Below are positions 9,042 through 18,166 of a stretch of DNA of 64,000 bases, one piece after another. Each line of letters starts with the position of its first letter. The stretch's first letter is position 1. Source of the stretch: Fictibacillus marinisediminis (GTDB lineage Bacteria > Bacillota > Bacilli > Bacillales > Fictibacillaceae); NCBI RefSeq assembly GCF_023149135.1, contig NZ_JAIWJX010000002.1, positions 3,596,001 through 3,660,000 on the forward strand, read 5' to 3'. The position numbers were made by a program, and so were the translations under genes. The notes under the pieces are model-generated. The model was not told where the DNA came from and made no database searches. It saw nothing but the letters and a program-made list of their open reading frames with translations.

Positions 9042-10109
9042 ATGGACCGTCAACAAATGCGGAAAAAGAAGAAGAAAAAGAGACGTATAAAGTTTATCGT
9101 CTTCCCATTGATTCTGATTCTTTTAGGAACAGTCGGTTTCGGATCTTATTTAACCTATAAATTAGCCAACGCATCATCAAAAGCGCAGGAAACCCTATCA
9201 CGGGGAGGAAAATCAGAGCTGCGCCTGAATGAAGTTGACCCTGGCAAGGATAACTTTTCCGTCCTTATTGCAGGGATCGATGACAGCAAGCACCGAAAAG
9301 GGGAAAAGGGATTTGCAGGCAACCGGACAGACGCCCTCATCCTCGCCACCTTCAACCGTGATAAAAAATCCGTTAAAATGGTGAGCATCCCGCGTGACTC
9401 CTACGTTACGATTCCGGGGCGCATCAACAAGGACAAGATCACCCACGCCCACGCGTTCGGCGGCATGGATCTTACCGTGGATACAGTGGAACATCTGTTC
9501 AACATCCCGGTCGACTACTATGTAAGAGTAAACTTTGATGCATTCTTGCAGATTGTAGATACACTTGGCGGCGTTGATGTCGACGTACAGAAGAAAATCG
9601 TCGAACAGGACAGCAAGGACCGTCCTAGAGCCATCACAATCGAGCCGGGCCAGCAAAGGCTAAACGCTGAGGAAGCTCTCGCATACGCGCGTACGCGTCA
9701 TGCCGACTCAGACATCATGCGCGGCGACAGGCAAAAACAGATCGTCGAAGGTATCATTAAAGAATCAACACAGATTAAATCGATTCCTAAATACGGCAAG
9801 CTTATCGAGAACGTCGGCGACAACATGTCCACCAACTTTACGTTCGGCAACATGCTCGCACTTCTCAAGTACGCGAAATCCGTAGGAGATGTCGAATCGC
9901 TTAAATTAGAAGGAACAGACGCAAGAATCAATAATATTTATTACTATTCCTTAAACGAACTATCAGTACAAAATGTGTCCGCCCAGCTGAAAGAGCATCT
10001 TGCTTATGACGGCTCAGGCACACAGGACAGCGGAACGGGTACCGGAACAGATTCCAGCAGTACCGATTCCACTACAGATAGCACTTCGGAAGCAAACAAC
10101 GGAAATTAA
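9042..10109 (+). CDS. LytR-CpsA-Psr (LCP) family polymer ligase
   Basis: This 355-residue protein has a basic N-terminus (KKKKKKRR), one transmembrane segment (about 17-38) and an extracellular LCP domain. Motifs seen are SVLIAGID, NRTDALILATF with the Arg/Asp pair, MVSIPRDSYVTIPG, and the polyprenyl-phosphate binding stretch YARTRHADSDIMRGDRQKQ. The tail from about 325 is Ser/Thr/Asp-rich low complexity. LCP enzymes (TagT/U/V) move undecaprenyl-pyrophosphate-linked teichoic acid or other polymers onto peptidoglycan outside the membrane. Its position between the polysaccharide cluster and the tag genes fits either polymer as substrate. AAAAGGAG lies nine bases before the ATG. Confidence 0.92.
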   Translation: MDRQQMRKKKKKKRRIKFIVFPLILILLGTVGFGSYLTYKLANASSKAQETLSRGGKSELRLNEVDPGKDNFSVLIAGIDDSKHRKGEKGFAGNRTDALILATFNRDKKSVKMVSIPRDSYVTIPGRINKDKITHAHAFGGMDLTVDTVEHLFNIPVDYYVRVNFDAFLQIVDTLGGVDVDVQKKIVEQDSKDRPRAITIEPGQQRLNAEEALAYARTRHADSDIMRGDRQKQIVEGIIKESTQIKSIPKYGKLIENVGDNMSTNFTFGNMLALLKYAKSVGDVESLKLEGTDARINNIYYYSLNELSVQNVSAQLKEHLAYDGSGTQDSGTGTGTDSSSTDSTTDSTSEANNGN

Positions 10110-10115
10110 GTTTAA

Positions 10116-10141
10116 GCCGGCCATCGGGGCCGGCTTTTTTC
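10116..10141 (+). terminator. Terminator of the LCP gene
   Basis: A perfect GCCGGCC/GGCCGGC stem (10116-10122 and 10128-10134) with a 5-base loop is followed by TTTTTT. Confidence 0.9.
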
Positions 10142-10235
10142 TTTTGGGGTTTGGTTGAGGGCGGTTAAGGTGGGCATGGGCGTGATCGATGAAATAAATG
10201 CGTCAAAATCAGTCGAAAGATGTCGAGCTTTTTCT

Positions 10236-10331
10236 GTTTGAAAATAAAACATGCAGTTTTGAACATAAATTAATTTTTTTGAACATAAAATGGTTGTTTT
10301 TGAACATAAATTAGGATTTTTGAAAATAAAA
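10236..10331. repeat. Five-unit intergenic array, consensus TTTTTGAACATAAA
   Basis: Five copies of a TTTTGAAMATAAA unit have their TG dinucleotides at 10239, 10260, 10280, 10301 and 10321, a period near 20.5 bases. It begins about 95 bases beyond the LCP terminator. The minus-strand open frame across it is a translation of the repeat and is not called as a gene. From 10332 to 10623 I see AT-rich sequence without gene or RNA signals. Confidence 0.75.
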
Positions 10332-10623
10332 GATACAACGCCATAAAACAACTCTTAATAATCTTTAAAATGCTGTTAAAAATAACCCTGATTCGTAATT
10401 TTTACGGTATATAGAGACTGCATTAAAAGAACAAATCCGTATTAGTCCTTATTTTTAATAAAAAATCAGCAAAAATGGACCAAAAATCACTGCAAAATCG
10501 CCATACCCGAGGAAAAACCGCCGATACCTCACCACAAATGGCTCTCAGTCACAACAACCAACACAAAAAACCCGAACCTGAACACTGCCCTCAAGCAGCC
10601 TCCAGATCCGGGCCCTCATCTAA

Positions 10624-13600
10624 CTATTTAAAAAACTTATCAACAACACGGCTTGCCGCATGCCCGTCTTCCAGTGAACAAAACTTCTCATGAAAGGCTT
10701 GATAACGTCCTTCATAGTCATGCTTCACCTGATCAATATTCATGATCGCCGCGGTTACTTCATCCGATGTTCGCAGCAGCGGGCCTGGAGCTTCATTTTC
10801 AAAGTCCATATAAAAGCCGCGGAGCTGGTCACGATACATCTCGAAATCATACGTGAAGAACAGAATCGGGCGGTTCATGTTCGCAAAGTCAAACATGACC
10901 GAAGAATAGTCAGTGATCAAAACATCCGTCACAAGATAAAGCTCCTGGATATCAGGATAATTCGAGACATTGTACACGAAGTCTCGATATTCTTCCGGAA
11001 TGTACACTTTATTGCTGACAACGACGTGCATCCTCAGCAGCAGTACATACTCATCGCCGAGTTCTCGCTGCATCTGTTCAAAATCAAACTGCAGCTCGAA
11101 CGTAAATTTATTGTTTTTCGATGTCTGGTTATCCCGGAAGGTAGGCGCGTAGAGGATAACCTTTTTCCCCTCTGGGATGTTCAGGCGCTGCCGGATACTT
11201 TCGGTCAGCTTTTCACGGTCCTCGCGGTAAAAGATATCGTTTCGCGGATAGCCGATCTCCAGCATCTCGCCTTCATAGCGGAACGCGCTGCGGAAGGCTT
11301 TCGTTGCATAGGCACTTGGTGAGATGAGATAATCCCATGTTTTCGTCGCCCGATGCACACGCTCAACATAACCTTCATCACGGCCTTCAACCTTTTCGAT
11401 ATCAAACAGCATTTTCTTGAGCGGAGTTCCATGCCACGTCTGGATATACGTCGTTTGCGGACGTTTACCAAGATAGGTCGGGAAGTTCTGATTGTTCACC
11501 CAGTAGCCTGCTTTTGCGAGATAGTAATAATAGCTCGGGCTGAGGCGCTTAACAATCTTCGTGTCCTCATCGGAAAATCTAATATTCTTGTTATAGATCC
11601 ATACCTTCTTATAGTTCAATCCACGGCTGACGATCTCTTCATAAATCGCCCGCGGGCTGTCGGCATACTGCTTGCCTACCCCGCTTTCAAATACAATCAG
11701 GTTTGGATCAACAGGCATCAACCGCCGCGCAACATTATAGAACAAACGCATGGTAGGAAAATAATATTTGCTCTTTCGGTACCGTTTAAACAACACCTGA
11801 AAGAGCTCACTTTCTTTAAGCTTCACAAACCAGTTCTTACGAGGTTCAAATTCTTGAATCGCTTCATAGATCCGATCATTATGATGCCGATCGCGGTATT
11901 TTAAAAACTTAGCCGAACGCTGAATATACTCTTCTTCAGCTTTAAATTGCTGATTCGCATACTTTTCTACTTCATCAAGAATGTCATCCACTTCATAGAC
12001 AATCTGACCGGGTAAATCGTTTTCAAGATCAAGATGTGAGCGTCTTTTCCCGATAAAACGGTTCTTGTCAAACTGATAATACAAAATGGGTTTATGAAGA
12101 AAACTGAAGTCGAAACCGACCGATGAATAATCGGTAATCATCATAGCCGATTCTTTCAAAAGCCGCTGGACATCCACTTCTCCCTGGCTGATGATGCGCA
12201 CGCGCGTACCTGTAAAATAGGAAGTGAATTTCTGCATGTTAGGGTGAAGGCAGAAGATCAACTCAAAACCCAGTTTATCGGCCAGTTCATGCAGTTTTGG
12301 ATGATTGATCAGTTCCCGGTATCTTTCAAAATACTCACTTTCCAAAAAGATATCGTCATTGATGATCCAGTCCCGCCATGTAGGGATGATGAGAATCTGG
12401 CGTTTCGTCTCCACGTCTCCTGCAAGTAGGCTGTCAAACCTTGAGAGTCCCGTAACTTTAACCTCATCGTAATGGTAGCCAAAGTCGCGGACAATCATAT
12501 TTTTTTCAAAATCAGAACTGACAAGAAATAGATCTGTATTAAATCCCGGTGCTCTCTTTCCGTAATTGGCGACCATGTTCTTTGTTCCCATAATACCGTG
12601 CTGCAAAAAGACTTTTGTTGCTTTAATCGCCTTTTTATAGCTTTTCGTGCGTAATGGAAACAAATAATCAGGATGATGAGACCCAATCACTTTTCTTGCC
12701 ATAAATGCATGGAATATATGTTCCTTGGACTTATAATAGAGAACATTGCCAAGCGGTTTCACCTGATTTAATTCAGGCGATGTTTCTTCGATCACGTAAT
12801 ACGCTTTTCTTTTCGGATGCTTCTCCCTGAGATATTTAAAGAAATGAAATCCTGTGTCTTGTGCTTTATAAGGCCGCTCACCGACAAGCCATATGTTTTG
12901 GCTGCGGTAAAAGGGGCGTAGGAGCCATGACCATCGCTTGATTTTCTTCATGTACCAGTAAGCCTCGTGAGAGAATTCATCTGCCTGAAGGGATAGATTA
13001 AATCCTTTAAACGTGAAATACGGGGTCAAAGCATAGATATTCTGTCCTCTTTCAACATAGCCATCTTTTAAGAAGTTCCTCGCTCTAAATCGTGGTTTTC
13101 CTATACGGATCAGCAGAGGTTCTTCAGCAAAATCAAAGGTTAGTTCAAAAAAGAAATCATAGATGTCCTGTCCGAACTCCAAATCTTCATAAATCCTTTG
13201 AAAGTCAGCTTCCACTTCGTACTTATAACGGTGCATCCCGTATTTATTCAACGTCTGTTCACTTAATTTTTCAGTATTAACCTCTATTCTTACTTCATTA
13301 TTAGTATCGCGCCCTTTCAGCAGCAATACAGCTTTCTTGATGCTTGCATCCCTTGTAAATAGCTTTCCGTTAAAGAATAGCTGGTGATTGCGGATGACAA
13401 TCTCATCGATCTGCACCTTTGGCTTGAGCCTGACCATAGCATTGGCAGCTAGCGACACGTTGCCTTTCTTTGTTACGTAAATGAACGTCTGCAGGCCATG
13501 ATCTTCATAAGGAACGTAATGCAGTACCTCCATCTCGTTAAAACGGCCGAGGCGGACGGGGTAGATGACATCTGTACCTTCATCGTCTCTCGTTTGCAAA

Positions 13601-13977
13601 ACCGCCCGTTCTTCAATCTTTGTAAAGGATTCCTCGGTAAAGTGTTCTTTAGGACGCTGTATATTTAGATACAGATCAAAATTGCTCTTTTCCCCTTCTT
13701 TAAAATAGGGAAGAATCTGCTGAATGGAGAATTCAAAAGTGAAATCCGGCGAAGTGCCTCCTTCTGCTACTTTAATCATCTCTCCATCCTCCCTCGAGGA
13801 AAGAAGCAGTTCTTTTGCAATAATATCTGGTTTACCCAACCGGCCGGTCAGCCTAATAATTTCGTTGTCCTGATGGATCGTCAAGGCTTGTTTATAAGAG
13901 TTTCTTTTTTTTATCTTGGGTTGTGGTCTAAAAGGCTTAATCATACGATTTAGGAAATCCCCTTGTCTCTTCATCAT
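10624..13977 (-). CDS. Tandem CDP-glycerol glycerophosphotransferase (two TagF-type domains)
   Basis: This 1117-residue protein has an N-terminal beta-rich region (about 1-345) and two Glyphos_transf domains. Domain 1 (about 360-705) has FLQHGIMGTKNM, CLHPNM and MITDYSSVGFDF; domain 2 (about 745-1117) has QTWHGTPLKKM, LRMHVV and LITDYSSVMFDF. Both keep the two histidines that act in TagF-type polymerases, so both may be active. TagF-like enzymes add glycerol phosphate units from CDP-glycerol to lipid-linked teichoic acid on the cytoplasmic face. The ATG at 13977 is preceded by AAAAAGGAG at five bases; an upstream ATG at 14022 lacks such a site. A terminator separates it from tagH. Single-domain TagF is usual; two in tandem is not. 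Confidence 0.9.
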   Translation of the reverse strand: MMKRQGDFLNRMIKPFRPQPKIKKRNSYKQALTIHQDNEIIRLTGRLGKPDIIAKELLLSSREDGEMIKVAEGGTSPDFTFEFSIQQILPYFKEGEKSNFDLYLNIQRPKEHFTEESFTKIEERAVLQTRDDEGTDVIYPVRLGRFNEMEVLHYVPYEDHGLQTFIYVTKKGNVSLAANAMVRLKPKVQIDEIVIRNHQLFFNGKLFTRDASIKKAVLLLKGRDTNNEVRIEVNTEKLSEQTLNKYGMHRYKYEVEADFQRIYEDLEFGQDIYDFFFELTFDFAEEPLLIRIGKPRFRARNFLKDGYVERGQNIYALTPYFTFKGFNLSLQADEFSHEAYWYMKKIKRWSWLLRPFYRSQNIWLVGERPYKAQDTGFHFFKYLREKHPKRKAYYVIEETSPELNQVKPLGNVLYYKSKEHIFHAFMARKVIGSHHPDYLFPLRTKSYKKAIKATKVFLQHGIMGTKNMVANYGKRAPGFNTDLFLVSSDFEKNMIVRDFGYHYDEVKVTGLSRFDSLLAGDVETKRQILIIPTWRDWIINDDIFLESEYFERYRELINHPKLHELADKLGFELIFCLHPNMQKFTSYFTGTRVRIISQGEVDVQRLLKESAMMITDYSSVGFDFSFLHKPILYYQFDKNRFIGKRRSHLDLENDLPGQIVYEVDDILDEVEKYANQQFKAEEEYIQRSAKFLKYRDRHHNDRIYEAIQEFEPRKNWFVKLKESELFQVLFKRYRKSKYYFPTMRLFYNVARRLMPVDPNLIVFESGVGKQYADSPRAIYEEIVSRGLNYKKVWIYNKNIRFSDEDTKIVKRLSPSYYYYLAKAGYWVNNQNFPTYLGKRPQTTYIQTWHGTPLKKMLFDIEKVEGRDEGYVERVHRATKTWDYLISPSAYATKAFRSAFRYEGEMLEIGYPRNDIFYREDREKLTESIRQRLNIPEGKKVILYAPTFRDNQTSKNNKFTFELQFDFEQMQRELGDEYVLLLRMHVVVSNKVYIPEEYRDFVYNVSNYPDIQELYLVTDVLITDYSSVMFDFANMNRPILFFTYDFEMYRDQLRGFYMDFENEAPGPLLRTSDEVTAAIMNIDQVKHDYEGRYQAFHEKFCSLEDGHAASRVVDKFFK

Positions 13978-14093
13978 TATTTCTCCTTTTTCTAAATGAA
14001 CCTTTGTGTTGCCGTAGATCATTATCTATTTTTTCATTTTCGTTTAAAGAAAAATTATGGTTAGAAACTGTATCAAGTTCCCTTATCTTGTCT

Positions 14094-14133
14094 AAAAAAA
14101 TAGGATGCATTCTCTTTTTCAAGAGTAGCACCC
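14094..14133 (-). terminator. Terminator after tagH
   Basis: On the minus strand GGGTGC-TA-CTCTT pairs with AAGAG-AAT-GCATCC (one G-T pair), followed by a TATTTTTTT tract. It ends the tagD-tagH operon before the tandem TagF gene. Confidence 0.75.
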
Positions 14134-14153
14134 AATTTATTTTCAGTTATATA

Positions 14154-14981
14154 TTATTTCGTTGATTGTAACTCTTTTTTATCCACTGGCGACTGTCCGC
14201 TTTGCTTTCTTTGCACTTGTTCTTTAAATCGTTTCTTCTCTTCTTTTGTCATCGCCTTATATTCTTTTAAAAATGCCTGATACTTCGGAAGAACGTCCTT
14301 CATCGGTCCGTAATCCCTGACCTCTCCGTATTCTAGCCAAAGAATCTTTTCACAGAACTTCTTTACCTGTCCCATGGAGTGGCTGATAAAAAAGATCGTT
14401 TTTCCACGCTCTTTGAACTCGTTCATCTTGTCAAGACACTTATCGGCAAACGTCTGGTCACCGACAGAAAGCGCTTCGTCAATCACGAGGATGTCAGGAT
14501 CAACCGTCACAGAAATAGCAAACCCGAGACGTGATTTCATCCCGCTCGAATACTTCTTAACCGGCTGATCGATAAACTTTCCGATTTCCGCAAACTCAAT
14601 GATCTCTGGTTCAAGCTTTTTGATATCCTGCTTGCTGAACCCAAGCATCAAGCATTTCAGCTCAATGTTTTCACGGCCGGTCAGTTCGTTGTTCAGGCCA
14701 GAGGCGATCGCGATGAGCGACACCTCTCCCTTTAAATCGATCGTACCCGACGTCGGCGGGATAATCCCGGAGATCAAGTTGGAAAGCGTTGATTTCCCTG
14801 ATCCATTCACTCCGACGATGCCGATGACATCGCCTTGATCTGCCTCAAAGCTTATATTTTGAATCGCATAAAAATCTTCGCCATAGCCGTTGGGCAGAAT
14901 GATGTCCAGCAGCTTTTCAGCAGGCTTTTTATACATTTTAAATTTTTTCGTAACATTGCTTACTACAACAGTTTTACTCAT
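14154..14981 (-). CDS. tagH: Teichoic acid ABC transporter ATPase
   Basis: This 275-residue ABC ATPase has Walker A GVNGSGKST, the signature stretch YSSGMKSRLGFA, Walker B DILVIDEAL and the switch histidine in FFISHS. The FKMYKKPAEKLLD start and the KYSSGMKSRL signature are typical of polysaccharide/teichoic acid exporters (TagH, RfbE). With TagG it exports completed wall teichoic acid. The domain after the ATPase is short and basic, whereas B. subtilis TagH carries a long extracellular extension. The ATG at 14981 is chosen because GGAGAG lies six bases upstream; the ATG six bases earlier abuts that site. Confidence 0.93.
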   Translation of the reverse strand: MSKTVVVSNVTKKFKMYKKPAEKLLDIILPNGYGEDFYAIQNISFEADQGDVIGIVGVNGSGKSTLSNLISGIIPPTSGTIDLKGEVSLIAIASGLNNELTGRENIELKCLMLGFSKQDIKKLEPEIIEFAEIGKFIDQPVKKYSSGMKSRLGFAISVTVDPDILVIDEALSVGDQTFADKCLDKMNEFKERGKTIFFISHSMGQVKKFCEKILWLEYGEVRDYGPMKDVLPKYQAFLKEYKAMTKEEKKRFKEQVQRKQSGQSPVDKKELQSTK

Positions 14982-14996
14982 GTCCATCTCTCCGCA

Positions 14997-15815
14997 TCAT
15001 AAGTAATCCACGAATCGGTTTCTTAATTTTACATGCAGCGTGGAACCAATAAGGAACAGAACCAGCACCAGTCCCCAGAAATACAGCGTGTATTCGAGTT
15101 TATCACCGAAAAACCAGCCTTTGCTTAAGAGGGCATCCCGGTATCCTTCTACAATATAAGTAAAAGGATTGGCTTCTACAATCAATTTTAGAAAATGCGG
15201 CAATTTTGGATTGTTAAATGGATCCCAAAGAATCGGAGTCACGTAAAACAGCATCCGCATGATGGATTGCACAAACATCTGCACATCGCGTACGATCGTT
15301 GACAGTGTCGAGGTGATCAATGACAGTGAAAAAACGAGTGCTACCGCAGCTAGCATGTAATAAGGAAGCTGCAAATAATATAATGAGATCTTCCCTTTTT
15401 CAGTAAATTGAAAGATAACTGCTATGATTCCCAATAATATAGCATTCGGATATAGAATCGAAAATATAACATAGCTTGGAATAACACTTAATGGAAAGTT
15501 CATCTTCGCGATAATTTTAATTCGTGTATAAATCGATTTTGACCCTTGCAGGATGGCCGGGCTGATAAAAAACCAAATGACAATCCCTGCAACAAGCCAT
15601 TGAAGAAAAGGTACACCATCGACCGAACGGTTGCTTCGCATTCCCATCCCAAAGACGATCCAATAGACACTGATCTGGATGGCAGGATTCAGGATCTCCC
15701 AAAGCATCCCCAAATAGTTATTGTTGTTTTTAATTTTAAGCTCATACATGGATAAACGCATCATCAGGTAAAAGCTGTTAAGTTGTTCTGTTAGTACTTT
15801 AAAAGCTGAAATCAT
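14997..15815 (-). CDS. tagG: Teichoic acid ABC transporter permease
   Basis: This 272-residue ABC-2 type permease has about six transmembrane segments. It shows YELKIKNNNNYLGMLWEILNPAIQ, the conserved cytoplasmic entry of polysaccharide exporters, and NPFTYIVEGYRDALL near the end. It partners the ATPase nine bases downstream to move lipid-linked teichoic acid outward. GAGAGGA precedes the ATG at 15815; the reading frame stays open upstream into the TagF gene, but no better start site is there. Confidence 0.92.
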   Translation of the reverse strand: MISAFKVLTEQLNSFYLMMRLSMYELKIKNNNNYLGMLWEILNPAIQISVYWIVFGMGMRSNRSVDGVPFLQWLVAGIVIWFFISPAILQGSKSIYTRIKIIAKMNFPLSVIPSYVIFSILYPNAILLGIIAVIFQFTEKGKISLYYLQLPYYMLAAVALVFSLSLITSTLSTIVRDVQMFVQSIMRMLFYVTPILWDPFNNPKLPHFLKLIVEANPFTYIVEGYRDALLSKGWFFGDKLEYTLYFWGLVLVLFLIGSTLHVKLRNRFVDYL

Positions 15816-15844
15816 TTTCGTAATCCTCTCCCAAAGAGATTGGT

Positions 15845-18166
15845 TTAGAATACTTTTTGAACGGCTTTGTGAGAAGATTGTCCATTTTCCAGGTAGCAAA
15901 ATCGTTCATAAAAGTCATTAAAGATCTCTGAATGAATCGTAAATCCGTCTGACTCAAATTTCTCTATTGCTGCAATGACTTCATCTGTTGTCTTCACGAG
16001 CGGACCAGGAGCAAGCTGTTCAAAGTCAAAATAGAAGCCCCTCAGCTTATCGCGGTACGATTCGATATCATAAACAAAGAAAATCATCGGCCGCTTCAGG
16101 TTCGCATAATCGAAGAACACAGAAGAATAGTCGGTCATCATGACGTCAGATACGAGATAAAGCTCATTGATGTCTCCATGGTAAGAGAAATCATAAGCAA
16201 ATCCTTCGTATGGCGACAGATCAAAGTTCTCCGCCACAAGATAATGCATCCTTAACACTATAACATAATCTTCCCCAAATTTTTCCTTCAATTGCAGAAG
16301 GTCCAGCTCAAGATCAAACTTATATCGTCCTTTGCCATAGAACTGGTCATCGCGCCATGTTGGTGCATAAAGGATAATCTTTTTATCTTGAGGAAGCTGA
16401 AGTTTCTCTTTAAGTTCCTTGATGTCCGCAGGATTGTTCTTCGTGTAGAGCACATCGTTCCGCGGATACCCGACTTCCACAACTTCCTTATTGAAATTAA
16501 ACGCACGGCGGAAAATCTCGGTCGAATAAGCGTTAGGTGATAGAAGATAGTCCCATTTGCTTGATTCTTTATGGAAGTTCGCTTTGTATTTCTTTGTGTT
16601 TGTTCCAGGCATATGAACTTCATCCATATCAGCGGCCAGACGCTTAAGCGGTGTTCCATGCCACGTTTGGAAATAAACCGTATGTTTGGCTTTTGGAATC
16701 CATAGCGGCATCCTGCTGTTGGTCACCCAATAGCGGGCACGTGCCATCATAAAGAGCCATTTTATTGAGAAGCGTTTGGCATAAGGGATGCCGGCATTCT
16801 CAAACTTGCTGATACTTCTGCCGTCAACACTCCAGACAAGCTCAAGTTCAGGACGGTTCTCTTTTAAATATTCGTAGATCGCACGCGGATTACAGCTGTA
16901 CTGCTTGCCGAGAAAACTTTCAAACATGACCAGGTTCTTCTTAACAGGCAGATAGCCAGCCATCTTAAAGGCAACCATATAGGCTTTTTTCGTCTTTTTG
17001 TGCTGTTTTACCTTTGTTATCGTGCGGCGAACTTTCTTTTTCAGCTCTTGCACAAAGCTGTATTGAACCACCTTAATGAGCATCGATCTCGTTTTCTTCC
17101 GTGCAATGAGTGAGACCTTCTTCTTTCCGCTGTCCGTATTGAGAATAATATACTTGTTGATCCTTCTTTTAAAAGAAATCAGCTGAAGCGGTATTGCCAA
17201 ATCTCCTTGATCCGGCCCTGCAGTGTCCTCATCCTCCCACTTGAAATAGAGGCGGAATGTCAATGAATTCTCATCTGTATTGCTGAGATCCTTTACATGG
17301 AGGTGTACCTTAAAGCCAGTTGCCTTATATGGCTGCTGCTCCTCCTGATAGTAAGGATTAAGATCTTCCCGTACAACGTTCTCAAACGGAATCACACGTT
17401 CCTCAAAGCCTTCAGGGCCTCCGATGACTAACGTTTTTTCCAGTTCTTCATTTTCGTATGGAAAAGGAGAAAAATAGAACCCTTCCAGCGTCACGTTCCC
17501 TCTTTTATCAAGCTCCGCATTTTCTACTTTAACAACTGGACCGCGGTCATGGATTTTAAATGAAAGGTTTCCCTTATTCGTCGTATAAGGTGTAATCGCC
17601 TGCTTTGTTTCAGGATCGACTATAGAACCGAGCTCAAGGAATGAATGCTTCGTCCTCAAACGGTATTTCTTTTCGATAACTCCAAACTCTTCAATAGTTT
17701 CTTCCGGTTCGGGATCATCTTCACTGTCATTTTCGTTTACGCTGTCATTGTCAGCATCCGTTGCTGTTTCTTCTTCAGCAGCTTCCCCTTCGTCTGCGTC
17801 ATCATCTGCATTAACGTCTCCTGGCTGTTCCTGTTCCTCAGGAGACATTGCTTGCTCCGCATGAATGATGAGGTAAACGTCCCAAACTAGCCCTTTTACC
17901 ATTTCAGCCTGATCCAGCCTGGATTCAAGGACATAATATTGTTCATTTGCCTCTAACACCATAAAAGGAATCTGCCATTCACGGCCTGACATACGCTCTA
18001 CAAATAGAAGGTGCCCGGCTAAAGGCTCTTGAAAGACTGAATTGTATTTCAAAAGATATTTCACGATAGCAATATCTTGTTTGAATTCAATATTATGAAG
18101 AATACATTTTCTTCTTTTAGTGGGTGCAAAACCTTCTTGGATCTGTAAGTTAGCTTCCGCTTGCAT
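15845..18166 (-). CDS. tagF: CDP-glycerol glycerophosphotransferase, TagF-like, with acidic insert
   Basis: This is a 773-residue teichoic acid polymerase. Residues 1-105 and 165-340 form a beta-rich N-terminal region split by a strongly acidic low-complexity stretch (about 108-161, almost only D, E, N, S, P and A). The catalytic Glyphos_transf domain starts near 405 (VMFESFLGKQYSCNPRAIYEY) and has QTWHGTPLKR (His503), VGYPRNDVLY, YAPTWRDDQ, LRMHYLV and MTDYSSVFFDY. By position in tagD-tagB-X-tagG-tagH it is the likely main poly(glycerol-P) polymerase. Its ATG overlaps the end of tagB by 17 bases. Whether the primase/polymerase split with the tandem protein at 10624-13977 follows TagF or TarF/TarL is open. 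Confidence 0.88.
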   Translation of the reverse strand: MQAEANLQIQEGFAPTKRRKCILHNIEFKQDIAIVKYLLKYNSVFQEPLAGHLLFVERMSGREWQIPFMVLEANEQYYVLESRLDQAEMVKGLVWDVYLIIHAEQAMSPEEQEQPGDVNADDDADEGEAAEEETATDADNDSVNENDSEDDPEPEETIEEFGVIEKKYRLRTKHSFLELGSIVDPETKQAITPYTTNKGNLSFKIHDRGPVVKVENAELDKRGNVTLEGFYFSPFPYENEELEKTLVIGGPEGFEERVIPFENVVREDLNPYYQEEQQPYKATGFKVHLHVKDLSNTDENSLTFRLYFKWEDEDTAGPDQGDLAIPLQLISFKRRINKYIILNTDSGKKKVSLIARKKTRSMLIKVVQYSFVQELKKKVRRTITKVKQHKKTKKAYMVAFKMAGYLPVKKNLVMFESFLGKQYSCNPRAIYEYLKENRPELELVWSVDGRSISKFENAGIPYAKRFSIKWLFMMARARYWVTNSRMPLWIPKAKHTVYFQTWHGTPLKRLAADMDEVHMPGTNTKKYKANFHKESSKWDYLLSPNAYSTEIFRRAFNFNKEVVEVGYPRNDVLYTKNNPADIKELKEKLQLPQDKKIILYAPTWRDDQFYGKGRYKFDLELDLLQLKEKFGEDYVIVLRMHYLVAENFDLSPYEGFAYDFSYHGDINELYLVSDVMMTDYSSVFFDYANLKRPMIFFVYDIESYRDKLRGFYFDFEQLAPGPLVKTTDEVIAAIEKFESDGFTIHSEIFNDFYERFCYLENGQSSHKAVQKVF

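Noticed and set aside
10112..10351. 79-aa minus-strand open frame
   Set aside because: It is a translation of the five-unit array (CSKT, CSKK, VQN repeats), overlaps a terminator and has no ribosome binding site.
13978..14131. 64-aa frame between tagH and the tandem TagF gene
   Set aside because: It overlaps the tagH terminator and has no ribosome binding site.
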